From Rhodoferax sp. (GTDB lineage: Bacteria > Pseudomonadota > Gammaproteobacteria > Burkholderiales > Burkholderiaceae_C): a stretch of 64,000 nt of DNA. Position 1 is the first letter of the stretch, and each line of letters begins with the position of its first letter. Below are positions 17,923 through 26,497 of the stretch, piece after piece. Where the stretch lies: positions 25,512-89,511 of the forward strand of contig JARLJH010000006.1 of assembly GCA_031291305.1 (NCBI GenBank), given 5' to 3'. The notes under the pieces are model-generated. The model did not search any database, was not told the DNA's origin, and was given only the letters and a program-made list of their open reading frames with translations. A program made the translations under genes and the position numbers.

Positions 17923-18309
17923 TTATTGGGTAGTGGTGTCCGTGCTGGTTGTGGTCAGCCCGGTGCCCGGAGTGTGAATCCCCTTCGGGCCAACCGTGCC
18001 TGCGCCAGCACTTGTGCCCGTGCCCGTACCGGCAGCAGGCACGCCATCGGCGGTGGGTGTTTGCAGCCGGGTATGAAGCTGATCTTTGTCCTGATCACGG
18101 TCTTGCGTTGGCGTCAGGGTCCTGGTTTGGGTCTGCGTGCTGGTGGCGGTGCCCACGCCAGGATTGCCGGCACGTGACTGCGCACCAGCGCTAGCACTGT
18201 TGCCCGCAGACATACCGGCGTTGCCGCCATGGGGGCCCGCCGCATAGGCGGCGCTACCCAAGGTCAAGGCACTCGCCAAGGCGACTAACACTAAAGATGA
18301 TGTTTTCAT
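17923..18309 (-). CDS. Small exported Thr/Gln-rich protein
   Basis: 128-aa protein of unknown function. From the ATG at 18309 it has a signal peptide (MKTSSLVLVALASALTLGSA then AYAA). The mature part is low-complexity: Gly/Ala/Ser-rich, then a TQTQTRTLTPTQDRDQDKD segment, then GTGTGTSAGAG. GGAGTG precedes the start. The frame stays open upstream, but that extension is antisense-like low complexity overlapping the next gene, so it is rejected. Confidence 0.65.
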   Translation of the reverse strand: MKTSSLVLVALASALTLGSAAYAAGPHGGNAGMSAGNSASAGAQSRAGNPGVGTATSTQTQTRTLTPTQDRDQDKDQLHTRLQTPTADGVPAAGTGTGTSAGAGTVGPKGIHTPGTGLTTTSTDTTTQ

Positions 18310-18337
18310 GATGACACTCCAGATGGTTGAAAAGTAA

Positions 18338-18709
18338 CTAACGTCCGCGGCCTGAGCCGCCCCCGCTACCACCACCATTGCCAGAACCTCCACCACTTCC
18401 GGAGCCTCCTGCACCGCCGGAGCTTGCTCCGCGTCCAGAACTGCCGCTGTTGCCGTTGCCTGCAGAGGTGCTGCCCTGTTGCCGACTCTCAAAACCGCTG
18501 CCATAAGGCAGACTGGCATCGACATCCGTGGCCTGCACCTTGGGGTCAATCAGAATCACCGTGGCATCGGTCACTGGGGCCAAATGCTTGCGAACCGACA
18601 GGTTCAAAGGCCGCTTCACCGATGCGTCCGTCTGCAAGAGCGCGGTTTGTGCGCTCACCAGTGGGCTCACACTCAGAAAAAGCAAGAAGAAGAAGGGAAG
18701 AACTTTCAT
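18338..18709 (-). CDS. Small exported Gly-rich protein
   Basis: 123-aa protein of unknown function. The start at 18709 gives a signal peptide (MKVLPFFFLLFLSVSPLVSA). A mature segment with ATVILIDPKVQATDV near residue 60 is followed by ~45 residues of almost pure Gly/Ser/Asn ending GSGRGR. It is divergent from the OmpR/EnvZ-type pair (158 bp between starts), so the regulator may control it. Confidence 0.65.
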   Translation of the reverse strand: MKVLPFFFLLFLSVSPLVSAQTALLQTDASVKRPLNLSVRKHLAPVTDATVILIDPKVQATDVDASLPYGSGFESRQQGSTSAGNGNSGSSGRGASSGGAGGSGSGGGSGNGGGSGGGSGRGR

Positions 18710-18866
18710 GATGTTTGTTTTGGGGTAGGTGTATGGTGCGGCGCGCCTGTCGCCGCAGGATGTCCGATGCGCCGCGCTGTGTATCCGTTTGTCGCCAAGG
18801 GTATCGCCGGGTGTCAAAGTAGTCAAAAAACGGGGGGCGTGCCGTAAACTGCATTGGCACATTGCC

Positions 18867-19595
18867 ATGAACACCCCCACAGCCCCCCACATTCTTGTTG
18901 TTGACGACGACCCCGACCTGCGCGAGCTGTTGAGTAGCTATTTGGGCAACAATGGTCTGCGCGTATCCAGCGCCAGTGATGGTGCGGCCATGTGGGCCGC
19001 ATTGACCGCAGGCATGCCGGACGCCATCGTGCTCGACCTGATGCTGCCCGGCGAAGATGGTCTGGCGCTGACCCGCGCGCTGCGCGCCAAATCCGATGTA
19101 CCCATCCTGATGCTGTCGGCACGTGGCGAAGAGTTGGACCGGGTCATTGGCCTGGAAGTCGGCGCCGACGATTACCTGGCCAAACCCTTTGGTCCGCGCG
19201 AGCTGCTGGCCCGCCTGCGAGCGCTCTTGCGCCGGGGCCATGCCAACCCGACCGAGCCTGTGCAGCCCGATGCCGATGCAGCGCTGCCGCAATTTGGCCC
19301 GTTTCAACTCGACACCCTGAGCCGACGCTTGCTGCGCGACGGTCAGGAGGTGCCCCTCACTGGCGCCGAGTACGACCTGCTGGCCGCGCTGGTGGCGCAT
19401 CCCAACCGGGTGCTGTCACGCGACATGCTGGTGGACCTGCTGCGCGGCTACGACCGCGATCCGTTTGACCGCAGCATCGACAACCGCGTCACCCGGCTGC
19501 GCCGCAAGATCGAGGACGAGCCTGCCTCACCCGCCTATATTCGCACCGTGCGCGGCGAGGGTTATCTGTTCAACCCGCGCGGCCATCAGCCGTGA
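18867..19595 (+). CDS. OmpR-family response regulator
   Basis: 242-aa response regulator. The receiver domain has the acidic pair in VVDDDP, the phospho-acceptor Asp57 in VLDLMLP, and Lys in AKPFG. The C-terminal winged helix has the OmpR-type ending TVRGEGYLFN. The start at 18867 (MNTPTAPHIL) places the receiver as in OmpR; the open frame to 18729 has no homology. It overlaps the kinase start by 4 nt (GTGA). The divergent small exported-protein genes are possible targets. Confidence 0.93.
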   Translation: MNTPTAPHILVVDDDPDLRELLSSYLGNNGLRVSSASDGAAMWAALTAGMPDAIVLDLMLPGEDGLALTRALRAKSDVPILMLSARGEELDRVIGLEVGADDYLAKPFGPRELLARLRALLRRGHANPTEPVQPDADAALPQFGPFQLDTLSRRLLRDGQEVPLTGAEYDLLAALVAHPNRVLSRDMLVDLLRGYDRDPFDRSIDNRVTRLRRKIEDEPASPAYIRTVRGEGYLFNPRGHQP

Positions 19596-20944
19596 ACCCC
19601 ACCCCAGCAACCCCAGCCCCGCCAGACCCGCCACCGAGTTTGGCGCAGCAGAACACGCGGCTTCTGGCGGTGGCGTTTGTTCTTCTGGAGTTGATCGTGA
19701 TGGGCCTGTTCGCGTTCTGGGTGGTGTTGCCGCTGGCCCGGCGCTCGGCAGACGATCTGGCCGGTCTGATGGTGCTGTCAGCCCAAACCTGGGCTGAGTT
19801 GCCACCGGCCACCCGACCCGCCTTCGAGGTCGAACTGCTCAAAAGCCACGCCCTGGTGCTGCGAGCCGACCCGCCGGGTGTGGCGCGAGATGAATGGCAT
19901 CCGCCCTACTTTTATCTGCTGGAAGACGCGTTGGCACGGCGCACCGGGCATGCCCAGCATCTGGTCAGGGAAGAACTCGATACCGGCACCTGGTACTGGG
20001 CGAGTGTGCCTGCAGGCAGCGGCCAGCTCAGCGTGGGCCTGTCGGCCAGCCGCATCGACAGCCAGCCAGTTACTGCCTTTTTTGTAGCAATCTTTGTAGG
20101 TTTTGCGGGGGCTGTAGGCATATCCATCTGGTTGGCGCGGCGATTGACACAGCCATTGGCACAACTCGAAGCCGCCAGCGCGTTGATCGGCCAAGGCGGC
20201 ATGCCGGTGTTGCTGCCTGAAACCGGCCCGCTGGAGATGGTGCGCCTGAGCCGCCGCTTCAACGCCATGGCGCAGCAGGTGCGTGACCTGCTCAGCACCC
20301 GTACCACCCTGCTGGCCGGGGTCTCGCACGACCTGCGCACACCGCTGGCGCGCATGCGTCTGGCGCTGGAGATGCTCAGGGACAAGCCCGACCCCGGCTT
20401 GATTGACCGCATGGATCGCGATATTGAACAGATGAACCAGCTGATTGGCCAGGTGCTCGATCTGGCGCGCGGCTTGGCGCATGAAGCGAGCGTGCCCACC
20501 GATGTGGCGGCCTTGTTGCAGCAACTGGCTGACGAGCATGCCAGCACGGACACCCCCATTTTGGTGAACTGCCCAACGGTTCAATTGGCGGTGGCGCCCG
20601 CTGCCTTGCGCCGCGCCCTGGGCAACCTGCTGCAAAACGCACTGCGCTATGCGCCCGGTCAGCCGGTGGAACTGGTGGGCGATGTGAGCCGGACCCGCGT
20701 GCGACTGGGCGTGCTGGACCGAGGTCCGGGCATTGCGCCGGAACATCTGGACGCGGTGTTCGAACCCTTTCACCGGCTGGAAACCTCACGTAGCCGGGCC
20801 ACTGGCGGCGCAGGGCTGGGGCTGGCGATTGTGCGCGAGCTGGCGCGCGTCCATGGTTGGCAGGTACAGTTGCAAGCGCGCCCAGGTGGGGGCCTGCAGG
20901 CCTGGATCACCATCGAAGCGCCGCCACAAGCGGCGCGAGTCTGA
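19592..20944 (+). CDS. EnvZ-like sensor histidine kinase
   Basis: 450-aa inner-membrane kinase, GTG start overlapping the regulator stop. A membrane helix lies at residues ~24-48, a ~110-residue periplasmic domain follows, and a second helix lies at ~163-183. Then come HAMP, HisKA (His in GVSHDLRTPLAR, the EnvZ-type H-box) and ATPase domains (NALRYAPG, DRGPGIAPE, GAGLGLAIV). The second membrane helix is encoded by DNA resembling the dispersed AT-rich repeat. Confidence 0.93.
   Translation: MNPTPATPAPPDPPPSLAQQNTRLLAVAFVLLELIVMGLFAFWVVLPLARRSADDLAGLMVLSAQTWAELPPATRPAFEVELLKSHALVLRADPPGVARDEWHPPYFYLLEDALARRTGHAQHLVREELDTGTWYWASVPAGSGQLSVGLSASRIDSQPVTAFFVAIFVGFAGAVGISIWLARRLTQPLAQLEAASALIGQGGMPVLLPETGPLEMVRLSRRFNAMAQQVRDLLSTRTTLLAGVSHDLRTPLARMRLALEMLRDKPDPGLIDRMDRDIEQMNQLIGQVLDLARGLAHEASVPTDVAALLQQLADEHASTDTPILVNCPTVQLAVAPAALRRALGNLLQNALRYAPGQPVELVGDVSRTRVRLGVLDRGPGIAPEHLDAVFEPFHRLETSRSRATGGAGLGLAIVRELARVHGWQVQLQARPGGGLQAWITIEAPPQAARV
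20078..20124 (+). repeat. Probable dispersed repeat inside the EnvZ-like gene, copy 4
   Basis: TTTTTTGTAGCAATCTTTG followed by GGGGGCTGTAGGCATAT matches the ends of the element, with divergent middle. It is markedly more AT-rich than the surrounding gene and encodes the second membrane helix. Confidence 0.5.
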
Positions 20945-20959
20945 TGAAAGTCACTACAT

Positions 20960-21010
20960 TAACAATAGCTTCTAGCCAAGGTAAGATAAGGGCTAGAGCA
21001 CCATTTCTTA
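20960..21010 (+). repeat. Short AT-rich dispersed repeat, copy 5
   Basis: AATAGCTTCTAGCCAAGGTA followed by AGATAAGGGCTAGAGCACCA. It fills the gap between the kinase stop and the aroG start. Confidence 0.8.
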
Positions 21011-21020
21011 CATAAACATC

Positions 21021-22079
21021 ATGACCTTCCCCAACGCCTTTGAAAACCTGAACATCCTGTCGCAGCAAACGCTGCTACCGCCGTCTGCCCTGCACGACGC
21101 GGTGCCCGCCAGCGAGCGTGCCATGCGCACGGTGAGCAGTGCCCGCCAGACGGTGGCCAACATCCTGAGCGGCCAGGACAAGCGCCTGCTGGTGGTGGTG
21201 GGGCCCTGCTCGATTCACGACATTGCCGCCGCCATGGACTACGCGCAGCGTCTCAAGGCATTGGCCGATGAGGTGCAAGACCAGCTCTTCATCGTGATGC
21301 GGGTGTATTTTGAAAAACCCCGTACCACCGTGGGCTGGAAGGGCCTGATCAACGACCCGCAGATGGACGACAGCTTTCACATCGAAGACGGCCTGCAGAT
21401 CGCGCGCAAACTGCTGGTCGATCTCAACGACATGGGCCTGCCCTGCGGTACCGAGGCGCTGGACCCGATCACGCCGCAATATCTGGGTGACCTGATCGCC
21501 TGGAGCGCCATCGGCGCACGCACCACCGAGAGCCAGACGCACCGCGAAATGGCCAGTGGACTGTCCAGCCCGGTGGGCTTCAAGAACGGCACCGATGGCA
21601 GCCTGGATGTGGCCATCAACGCGATGCTGTCGGCCGCGCAACCGCACGCATTTTTGGGCATCAACGAGTTCGGTCAGGTGGCCCTCACGCACACCCGCGG
21701 CAATGGTTTCGGACACCTGATCCTGCGCGGCGGTGCCACCCCCAATTACGACTCGGTCAATGTGGCGCAGGCCGAGGCCGAACTGGTCGCGGCCAAGCTG
21801 CCCGCCAACATCGTGGTCGACTGCAGCCATGGCAACTCCCGCAAGAACCACGCGCTGCAAAGCCTGGTACTGAAAGACGTGGTCGGCCAGATCGTGGACG
21901 GTTGCCGCTCGATCAAGGGCGTGATGCTGGAGTCGAACCTGTTCGAGGGCAACCAGAAGCTGGGCAAGCTGGCCGACCTGCGCTACGGCGTGTCGATCAC
22001 CGACGCCTGCCTGGGTTGGGAGGCCACCGAAGCCGGTTTGCGCGATGCGGCTCAGCGGCTGCGCGGCCGAACACACTGA
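21021..22079 (+). CDS. aroG: 3-deoxy-7-phosphoheptulonate synthase, class I
   Basis: Cytoplasmic DAHP synthase, first step of the shikimate pathway: condenses phosphoenolpyruvate and erythrose 4-phosphate. The 352-aa length is normal for the AroF/G/H family. Conserved segments visible are VVGPCSIHD near residue 67, VYFEKPRTTVGWKGLINDP near residue 95, SPVGFKNGTDG near residue 188, and VDCSHGNSRK near residue 270 (metal ligand His). The start ATG 21021 follows a dispersed repeat by a few bases. Feedback specificity (Phe, Tyr or Trp) cannot be read with confidence. Confidence 0.94.
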   Translation: MTFPNAFENLNILSQQTLLPPSALHDAVPASERAMRTVSSARQTVANILSGQDKRLLVVVGPCSIHDIAAAMDYAQRLKALADEVQDQLFIVMRVYFEKPRTTVGWKGLINDPQMDDSFHIEDGLQIARKLLVDLNDMGLPCGTEALDPITPQYLGDLIAWSAIGARTTESQTHREMASGLSSPVGFKNGTDGSLDVAINAMLSAAQPHAFLGINEFGQVALTHTRGNGFGHLILRGGATPNYDSVNVAQAEAELVAAKLPANIVVDCSHGNSRKNHALQSLVLKDVVGQIVDGCRSIKGVMLESNLFEGNQKLGKLADLRYGVSITDACLGWEATEAGLRDAAQRLRGRTH

Positions 22080-22134
22080 AGGCGAGCCATGTCACGGCGG
22101 GCTTGACCCGCCAACCCCATCGTCAGACGGATGT

Positions 22135-22623
22135 TTAGCTGGCCGCCAGCGCGGCCTCAATGTCTTTGCTCAGGCTCGCGGGCGTGTCGGTCGGGGCGTA
22201 TCGCCTGATCACCGCACCGTCTTTGCCAACCAGAAATTTGGTGAAGTTCCATTTGATGGCCTTGCTGCCCAACAGGCCAGGCGCTTCACTCGACAGCCAT
22301 TGGTACAGCGGGTGGGCGTCCTTGCCATTGACGTCGATCTTGGCCATCATGGCAAAACTCACCCCGTAGTTCAACTGGCAAAACTGGGCGATCTCGGGGT
22401 TGGTGCCCGAGTCCTGCGCGCCAAACTGGTTGCACGGAAAGCCCAGTACCACCAGCCCCTTGTCGGCATAGGTCTCGTGCAGATCCTCTAGCCCGGCAAA
22501 TTGGGGCGTGAAGCCGCAGGCGCTGGCGGTGTTGACGATCAACATCACCTTGCCTGCAAAGTGCTTCAGCGATACCGGCTTGCCGTCGATGGACAGCGCA
22601 TCAAAGTCATACACAGTGGTCAT
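22135..22623 (-). CDS. Glutathione peroxidase family protein
   Basis: 162-aa thiol peroxidase reducing H2O2 or lipid hydroperoxides. The catalytic tetrad is visible: Cys36 (SACGFTPQ, cysteine rather than selenocysteine), Gln70 (in PCNQFGAQ), Trp125 and Asn126 (KWNFTKFLV). Many bacterial Cys-type members use thioredoxin instead of glutathione. It stands alone between aroG and lplT, convergent with aroG. Confidence 0.94.
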   Translation of the reverse strand: MTTVYDFDALSIDGKPVSLKHFAGKVMLIVNTASACGFTPQFAGLEDLHETYADKGLVVLGFPCNQFGAQDSGTNPEIAQFCQLNYGVSFAMMAKIDVNGKDAHPLYQWLSSEAPGLLGSKAIKWNFTKFLVGKDGAVIRRYAPTDTPASLSKDIEAALAAS

Positions 22624-22753
22624 GACCTGACTCTCTCACATTCACAAAGACACAAAATTTCAAGGCTTATTCATTGCAAGGCGAAATGCACCGCTGCGGG
22701 CAGTGCTGCAGCACAGCGGCGCAAGAACAGTTCGCGCCAAATGAACCTTGCTA

Positions 22754-24037
22754 TCAGCCGTGGGCTTTGTCGCTGCGCGCAATCGCCAGCAGGCGGTCAA
22801 CCTCAGCCTTGTGCGCTATTGAGTTGTGTGCGTGCCAGCGTTTGATCATCAGCATGAAACCGGCGATCACCAAACCGAACATAGTGATTGCGCCAAATGT
22901 GGGCAGACCCAGCCCCGTGAACAGGCTGTAGAGCGCACCCAAGCCCAGAATACAAGCCTGCTCGTTGAAGTTTTGCACAGCAATGGAACGCCCGGCGCCC
23001 ATCAGGTTGTGACCACGATGCTGCAGCAATGCATTCATCGGAACCACCAGAAAGCCACCCAGAGCACCCAGCAAAATCAAAAATGGCGCCGCCACCCACA
23101 CATTGGTGATGAAGATCAGCATGATGATCAGCAAGCCCATGCCAATGCCCAGCGTGATCACGCGCGGCCCGTCTTCCAGACGCATGCGCATCGAAGCCAC
23201 CACGGCACCTGCCGCCATGCCGATGGCCACCACCCCCTGCAAAGCAGAGGCCTTGGTCACGCCATAACCCAACGCCGCTGCCGCCCAGGCCAGCACGATA
23301 AACCGCAAATTACCAGCAACCCCCCAGATCAAGGTGGTGGCAGCGAGTGATATCTGGCCCAGCTTGTCGCGCCACAAGCGCGCATTGCAAGACCAGAAGT
23401 CAGGCAGCAAAGAGATCATATTGCTGGGCAGCGGCCGCATCAGCACACCAGTCAGCGGAATGCGCGTGTTGAACCACGCCGCCAGCAAATACACAAAAAT
23501 CAGCACAGTGATGGCGGCCTCAGGCGGACTGTTGACGCCGGTATCAATGATCGGAAAGTCAAACGCCAGTAGTTTGGGCGCGATCAACGGCCCCACCAGT
23601 TGCCCGCCGAGCAAAACGCCCAGAATGATCGAGCCAATGGTCAGCCCCTCAATCCAGCCGTTGGCCTTGACCAGTTGCGACGCCGGCAGCAATTCGGTCA
23701 GGATGCCGTACTTGGCGGGCGAATAGGCCGCGGCCCCCAGGCCCACCAAGGCGTAAGCCATCAGCGGATGCGCGCCAAACAGCATAAACAGGCAGCCCCC
23801 GACCTTGATGAAGTTGCTCATCAGCATGACCCGGCCTTTGGGCATGGAGTCTGCCAAAGCACCCACATAAGGGGCCAGAACGACGTAAAACAAGGCAAAC
23901 ATCGGCACCAAGGCAGCCTGCTGCCACTGCGGTGAATGGTGCGAACGCAGCAACTGCACGGCGGCTACGAACAAAGCGTTGTCGGCCAGCGAGCTGAAAA
24001 ACTGCGCTGCCATGATGGTGTAAAAGCCGCGTTTCAT
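22754..24037 (-). CDS. lplT: Lysophospholipid transporter LplT
   Basis: 427-aa major-facilitator protein that flips lysophospholipids across the inner membrane for re-acylation. About twelve membrane helices are visible. LplT-type segments include FYTIMAAQFFSSLADNALF at the N-terminus, ALADSMPKGRVM after helix 2, and KYGILTELLPASQLVKANGW near residue 120. The frame is open to 24184, but the start at 24037 (MKRGFYTIM) matches the family. It is divergent from alr, as I recall for related Burkholderiales. No aas acyltransferase domain is fused. Confidence 0.92.
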   Translation of the reverse strand: MKRGFYTIMAAQFFSSLADNALFVAAVQLLRSHHSPQWQQAALVPMFALFYVVLAPYVGALADSMPKGRVMLMSNFIKVGGCLFMLFGAHPLMAYALVGLGAAAYSPAKYGILTELLPASQLVKANGWIEGLTIGSIILGVLLGGQLVGPLIAPKLLAFDFPIIDTGVNSPPEAAITVLIFVYLLAAWFNTRIPLTGVLMRPLPSNMISLLPDFWSCNARLWRDKLGQISLAATTLIWGVAGNLRFIVLAWAAAALGYGVTKASALQGVVAIGMAAGAVVASMRMRLEDGPRVITLGIGMGLLIIMLIFITNVWVAAPFLILLGALGGFLVVPMNALLQHRGHNLMGAGRSIAVQNFNEQACILGLGALYSLFTGLGLPTFGAITMFGLVIAGFMLMIKRWHAHNSIAHKAEVDRLLAIARSDKAHG

Positions 24038-24158
24038 CAGGAAATAAACACGCCTGGTAGCCAGGCTCCAATCGATATAGGTTGTCTCCGAACAGGCGGG
24101 AGTTATAGCACGGCGCGGCGATGTCAAAATCGGCCCATCTTTATTGCCCCCAAGCACC

Positions 24159-25286
24159 ATGCCCCGTCCAATTCTTGCCAGCATTCATACCACCGCCTTG
24201 CAAAACAACCTGGCGCGCAGTCGCGCCGCCGCCCCCGATGCCAAAGCCTGGGCGGTGGTCAAGGCCAACGCCTACGGTCACGGCATCGAGCGGGTGTTTG
24301 AGGCCCTGCGCAGCGCCGACGGTTTTGCCCTGCTTGACCTGGACGAGGCCCAACGTATACGCGCCCTGGGCTGGCGCGGCCCGATCCTGCTGCTGGAAGG
24401 CGTCTTTGAAGCCCGTGACCTTGAGTTGTGCTCGCGACTGGAACTGTGGCACGCCGTGCATTGCGACGAGCAGATCGACATGCTGGCGGCGCACAAAACC
24501 CATGTACCGCATCGGGTATTCCTGAAAATGAACTCGGGCATGAATCGGCTGGGCTTCACGCCCGAGCGATTCCGCGCCGCCTGGACACGGCTGAACGCGC
24601 TGCCGCAAGTCGATGAGATTTCATTCATGACGCATTTCAGCGATGCCGATGGTGCGCGTGGCATCCACCACCAGATGCGGATTTTCAACGAGGTCACTCG
24701 CGACCTGCCCGGCGAACGATCGCTGAGCAACAGCGCCGCCACCCTGCGCCACATGGGCAGCGTTGCACTGGACGACGATGACGCCTTGGTGTCAGACTGG
24801 ATTCGCCCCGGCATCATTCTCTATGGCAGTGCGCCAGACTACCCGGAGCACACCAGCGCAGACTGGGGGCTGCTGCCAACCATGACGCTATCATCAAAAA
24901 TAATAGCTACTCAAACAATATCGACGGGGGCTAGCGTCGGATATGGTTCCACATTTGTGGCAGAGCACCCAATGACAATTGGCATCGTCGCCTGTGGCTA
25001 TGCTGACGGCTACCCGCGCGTGTGCCCCACCGGTACGCCGGTACTGGTGGCAGGACAGCGTACCCGGCTGGTCGGGCGCGTCAGCATGGACATGCTCATC
25101 GTGGACCTGACGCCATTGCTCGCTGGCGGCCTGAGCGTGGGCATGGGCAGCGAAGTGACGCTGTGGGGCCGCGCTGGCAACGGCGCTGTTTTGAGCATTG
25201 ACGAGGTGGCGCAATCGGCAGGCACCCTGGGTTACGAGCTGATGTGTGCACTGGCGCAACGCGTACCGGTGCAGGTGCAGGACTGA
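24159..25286 (+). CDS. alr: Alanine racemase
   Basis: PLP-dependent racemase supplying D-alanine for peptidoglycan. The PLP lysine lies in [11 protein letters not shown] near residue 34. The catalytic tyrosine lies in [10 protein letters not shown] near residue 275, with VGRVSMDM near residue 307. ATG 24159 (MPRPILASI) gives 375 aa; a TTG at 24144 is less likely. The segment at residues ~245-262 ([18 protein letters not shown]) is encoded by an AT-rich stretch matching the dispersed repeat yet still fits the family's conserved ASVGYG strand. Its stop overlaps the next gene's ATG by 1 nt. Confidence 0.94.
   Translation: MPRPILASIHTTALQNNLARSRAAAPDAKAWAVVKANAYGHGIERVFEALRSADGFALLDLDEAQRIRALGWRGPILLLEGVFEARDLELCSRLELWHAVHCDEQIDMLAAHKTHVPHRVFLKMNSGMNRLGFTPERFRAAWTRLNALPQVDEISFMTHFSDADGARGIHHQMRIFNEVTRDLPGERSLSNSAATLRHMGSVALDDDDALVSDWIRPGIILYGSAPDYPEHTSADWGLLPTMTLSSKIIATQTISTGASVGYGSTFVAEHPMTIGIVACGYADGYPRVCPTGTPVLVAGQRTRLVGRVSMDMLIVDLTPLLAGGLSVGMGSEVTLWGRAGNGAVLSIDEVAQSAGTLGYELMCALAQRVPVQVQD
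24893..24945 (+). repeat. Dispersed repeat inside alr, copy 6
   Basis: AAAAATAATAGCTACTCAAA followed by GGGGGCTAGCGTCGGATAT, in frame within alr and much richer in A/T than flanking codons. Confidence 0.6.
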
Positions 25287-26497
25287 TGACCCACTACGTC
25301 CCGGTGCCACTGGAGCGGGTGCAACTCGGCAAACCGCTGCCGGTGGACATCTGGAGCCCCGACGGACGTCTGCTGCTACGCCGCGCGCAAATTCTGCGCT
25401 CCGAGCAACACCGCGAAATGCTCGCCAGCCACCATGCCTGCATGACTGAAATCGACGCCAAAGCCTGGCAGAAAAGCCTGGAACGGCTCATGCGCAGTCT
25501 GTACAACGAGGGCGCAGACATGTCGCTGCTCACCCAGTTGCCACTGCCCAGTGAGATTGCGGAAGACGACTTTTTGCCGGGGCATGAGGTCAACGGCGGC
25601 TGGATGGATGTGCAGGACGTGCTGCGTGGCCTGCTGTACCAGGGTGTCTCGGCGGTCAGTCCCTTGCCTCGTCTCGAAGCCTTGGAAGACAGGGCGATGG
25701 CGTTGCTGAAAAAGAACCCGGATGAAGGCCTGTTTATCCTTTTCCAGGCCTTGCCCGACTTGAGCCTGGGTTACTGCGCCACCCACTCACTGCTCTCTGG
25801 CCTAGTCAGCGTGCTCACCGCCGACAAACTGGGACTGACACCAGGCGCACGCGCCACTCTGATGCGTGCCGCTTTAGTGATGAACATCGGCATGGCGCGC
25901 CTGCAAGACAACCTGGCCCGCCAGAAGGCCGCCCCCAACCCGACACAGCAACAGGACATTGACGACCACGCAGCGCTGGGCGTGACCATTTTGAAAAGTC
26001 TGCACATCCAGGATGCCACCCTGCTGGACATGGTGCAGTGGCACCATACGCCCGACCTGTTCAGCGGTGAGGGCACCGCCTGGACGCTGCTGCACGTGCT
26101 GTATCTGGCCGACACGCTGATCGCCAAAATGTCGCCGCGCGAAGTGCGCCGTGCCATGCTGCCGCTGGTTGCCACCAAAAGTCTGGTGATGCAAAGCTCA
26201 GAAAAGACGGCCAATCTGCGCCAAGCCATGGCAGCCGCGCTGGGGTTTTACCCACCCGGCAGCTATGTGCAACTGACCAACGGCGAAACGGCCGTGGTCA
26301 TTGCCCGTGGCCAGAAGGCCAATAGCCCGCATGTCGCCACTATCATCAATGCCAGCGGCATGCCAGTCAGCCTGTACAGCTACCGCGACACCAGTACCCC
26401 TGGCATGGCGGTGCAGGCACCGGTGGCGGCGCACTCGGTACAGGTCAAGGTGATCGCGGACAAGGTGATGCGCCTGCGTCAGCTGCACGGGGTTTGA
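25286..26497 (+). CDS. HD-domain-like protein, degenerate metal site
   Basis: 403-aa protein with an overall layout like HD-GYP phosphodiesterases: an N-terminal DUF3391-like part (VPLERVQLGKPLPVDIWSPD), a helical HD-type region around residues 160-300, and a C-terminal segment (LTNGETAVVI then HVATIIN) that normally follows HD-GYP domains. The metal motifs are eroded: where HD-GYP proteins have LLHDIG this has LVMNIG, and the GYP motif after WHHTPD is absent. It is probably an inactive regulator of the c-di-GMP type; this is inference. ATG 25286 overlaps the alr stop, suggesting co-transcription. Its 3' end overlaps the convergent P-type ATPase gene by 53 bp. Confidence 0.75.
   Translation: MTHYVPVPLERVQLGKPLPVDIWSPDGRLLLRRAQILRSEQHREMLASHHACMTEIDAKAWQKSLERLMRSLYNEGADMSLLTQLPLPSEIAEDDFLPGHEVNGGWMDVQDVLRGLLYQGVSAVSPLPRLEALEDRAMALLKKNPDEGLFILFQALPDLSLGYCATHSLLSGLVSVLTADKLGLTPGARATLMRAALVMNIGMARLQDNLARQKAAPNPTQQQDIDDHAALGVTILKSLHIQDATLLDMVQWHHTPDLFSGEGTAWTLLHVLYLADTLIAKMSPREVRRAMLPLVATKSLVMQSSEKTANLRQAMAAALGFYPPGSYVQLTNGETAVVIARGQKANSPHVATIINASGMPVSLYSYRDTSTPGMAVQAPVAAHSVQVKVIADKVMRLRQLHGV

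Noticed and set aside
22098-22114. Hairpin GGCGGG...CCCGCC between aroG and the peroxidase gene as terminator
   Set aside because: A short stem without a T-run on either side.
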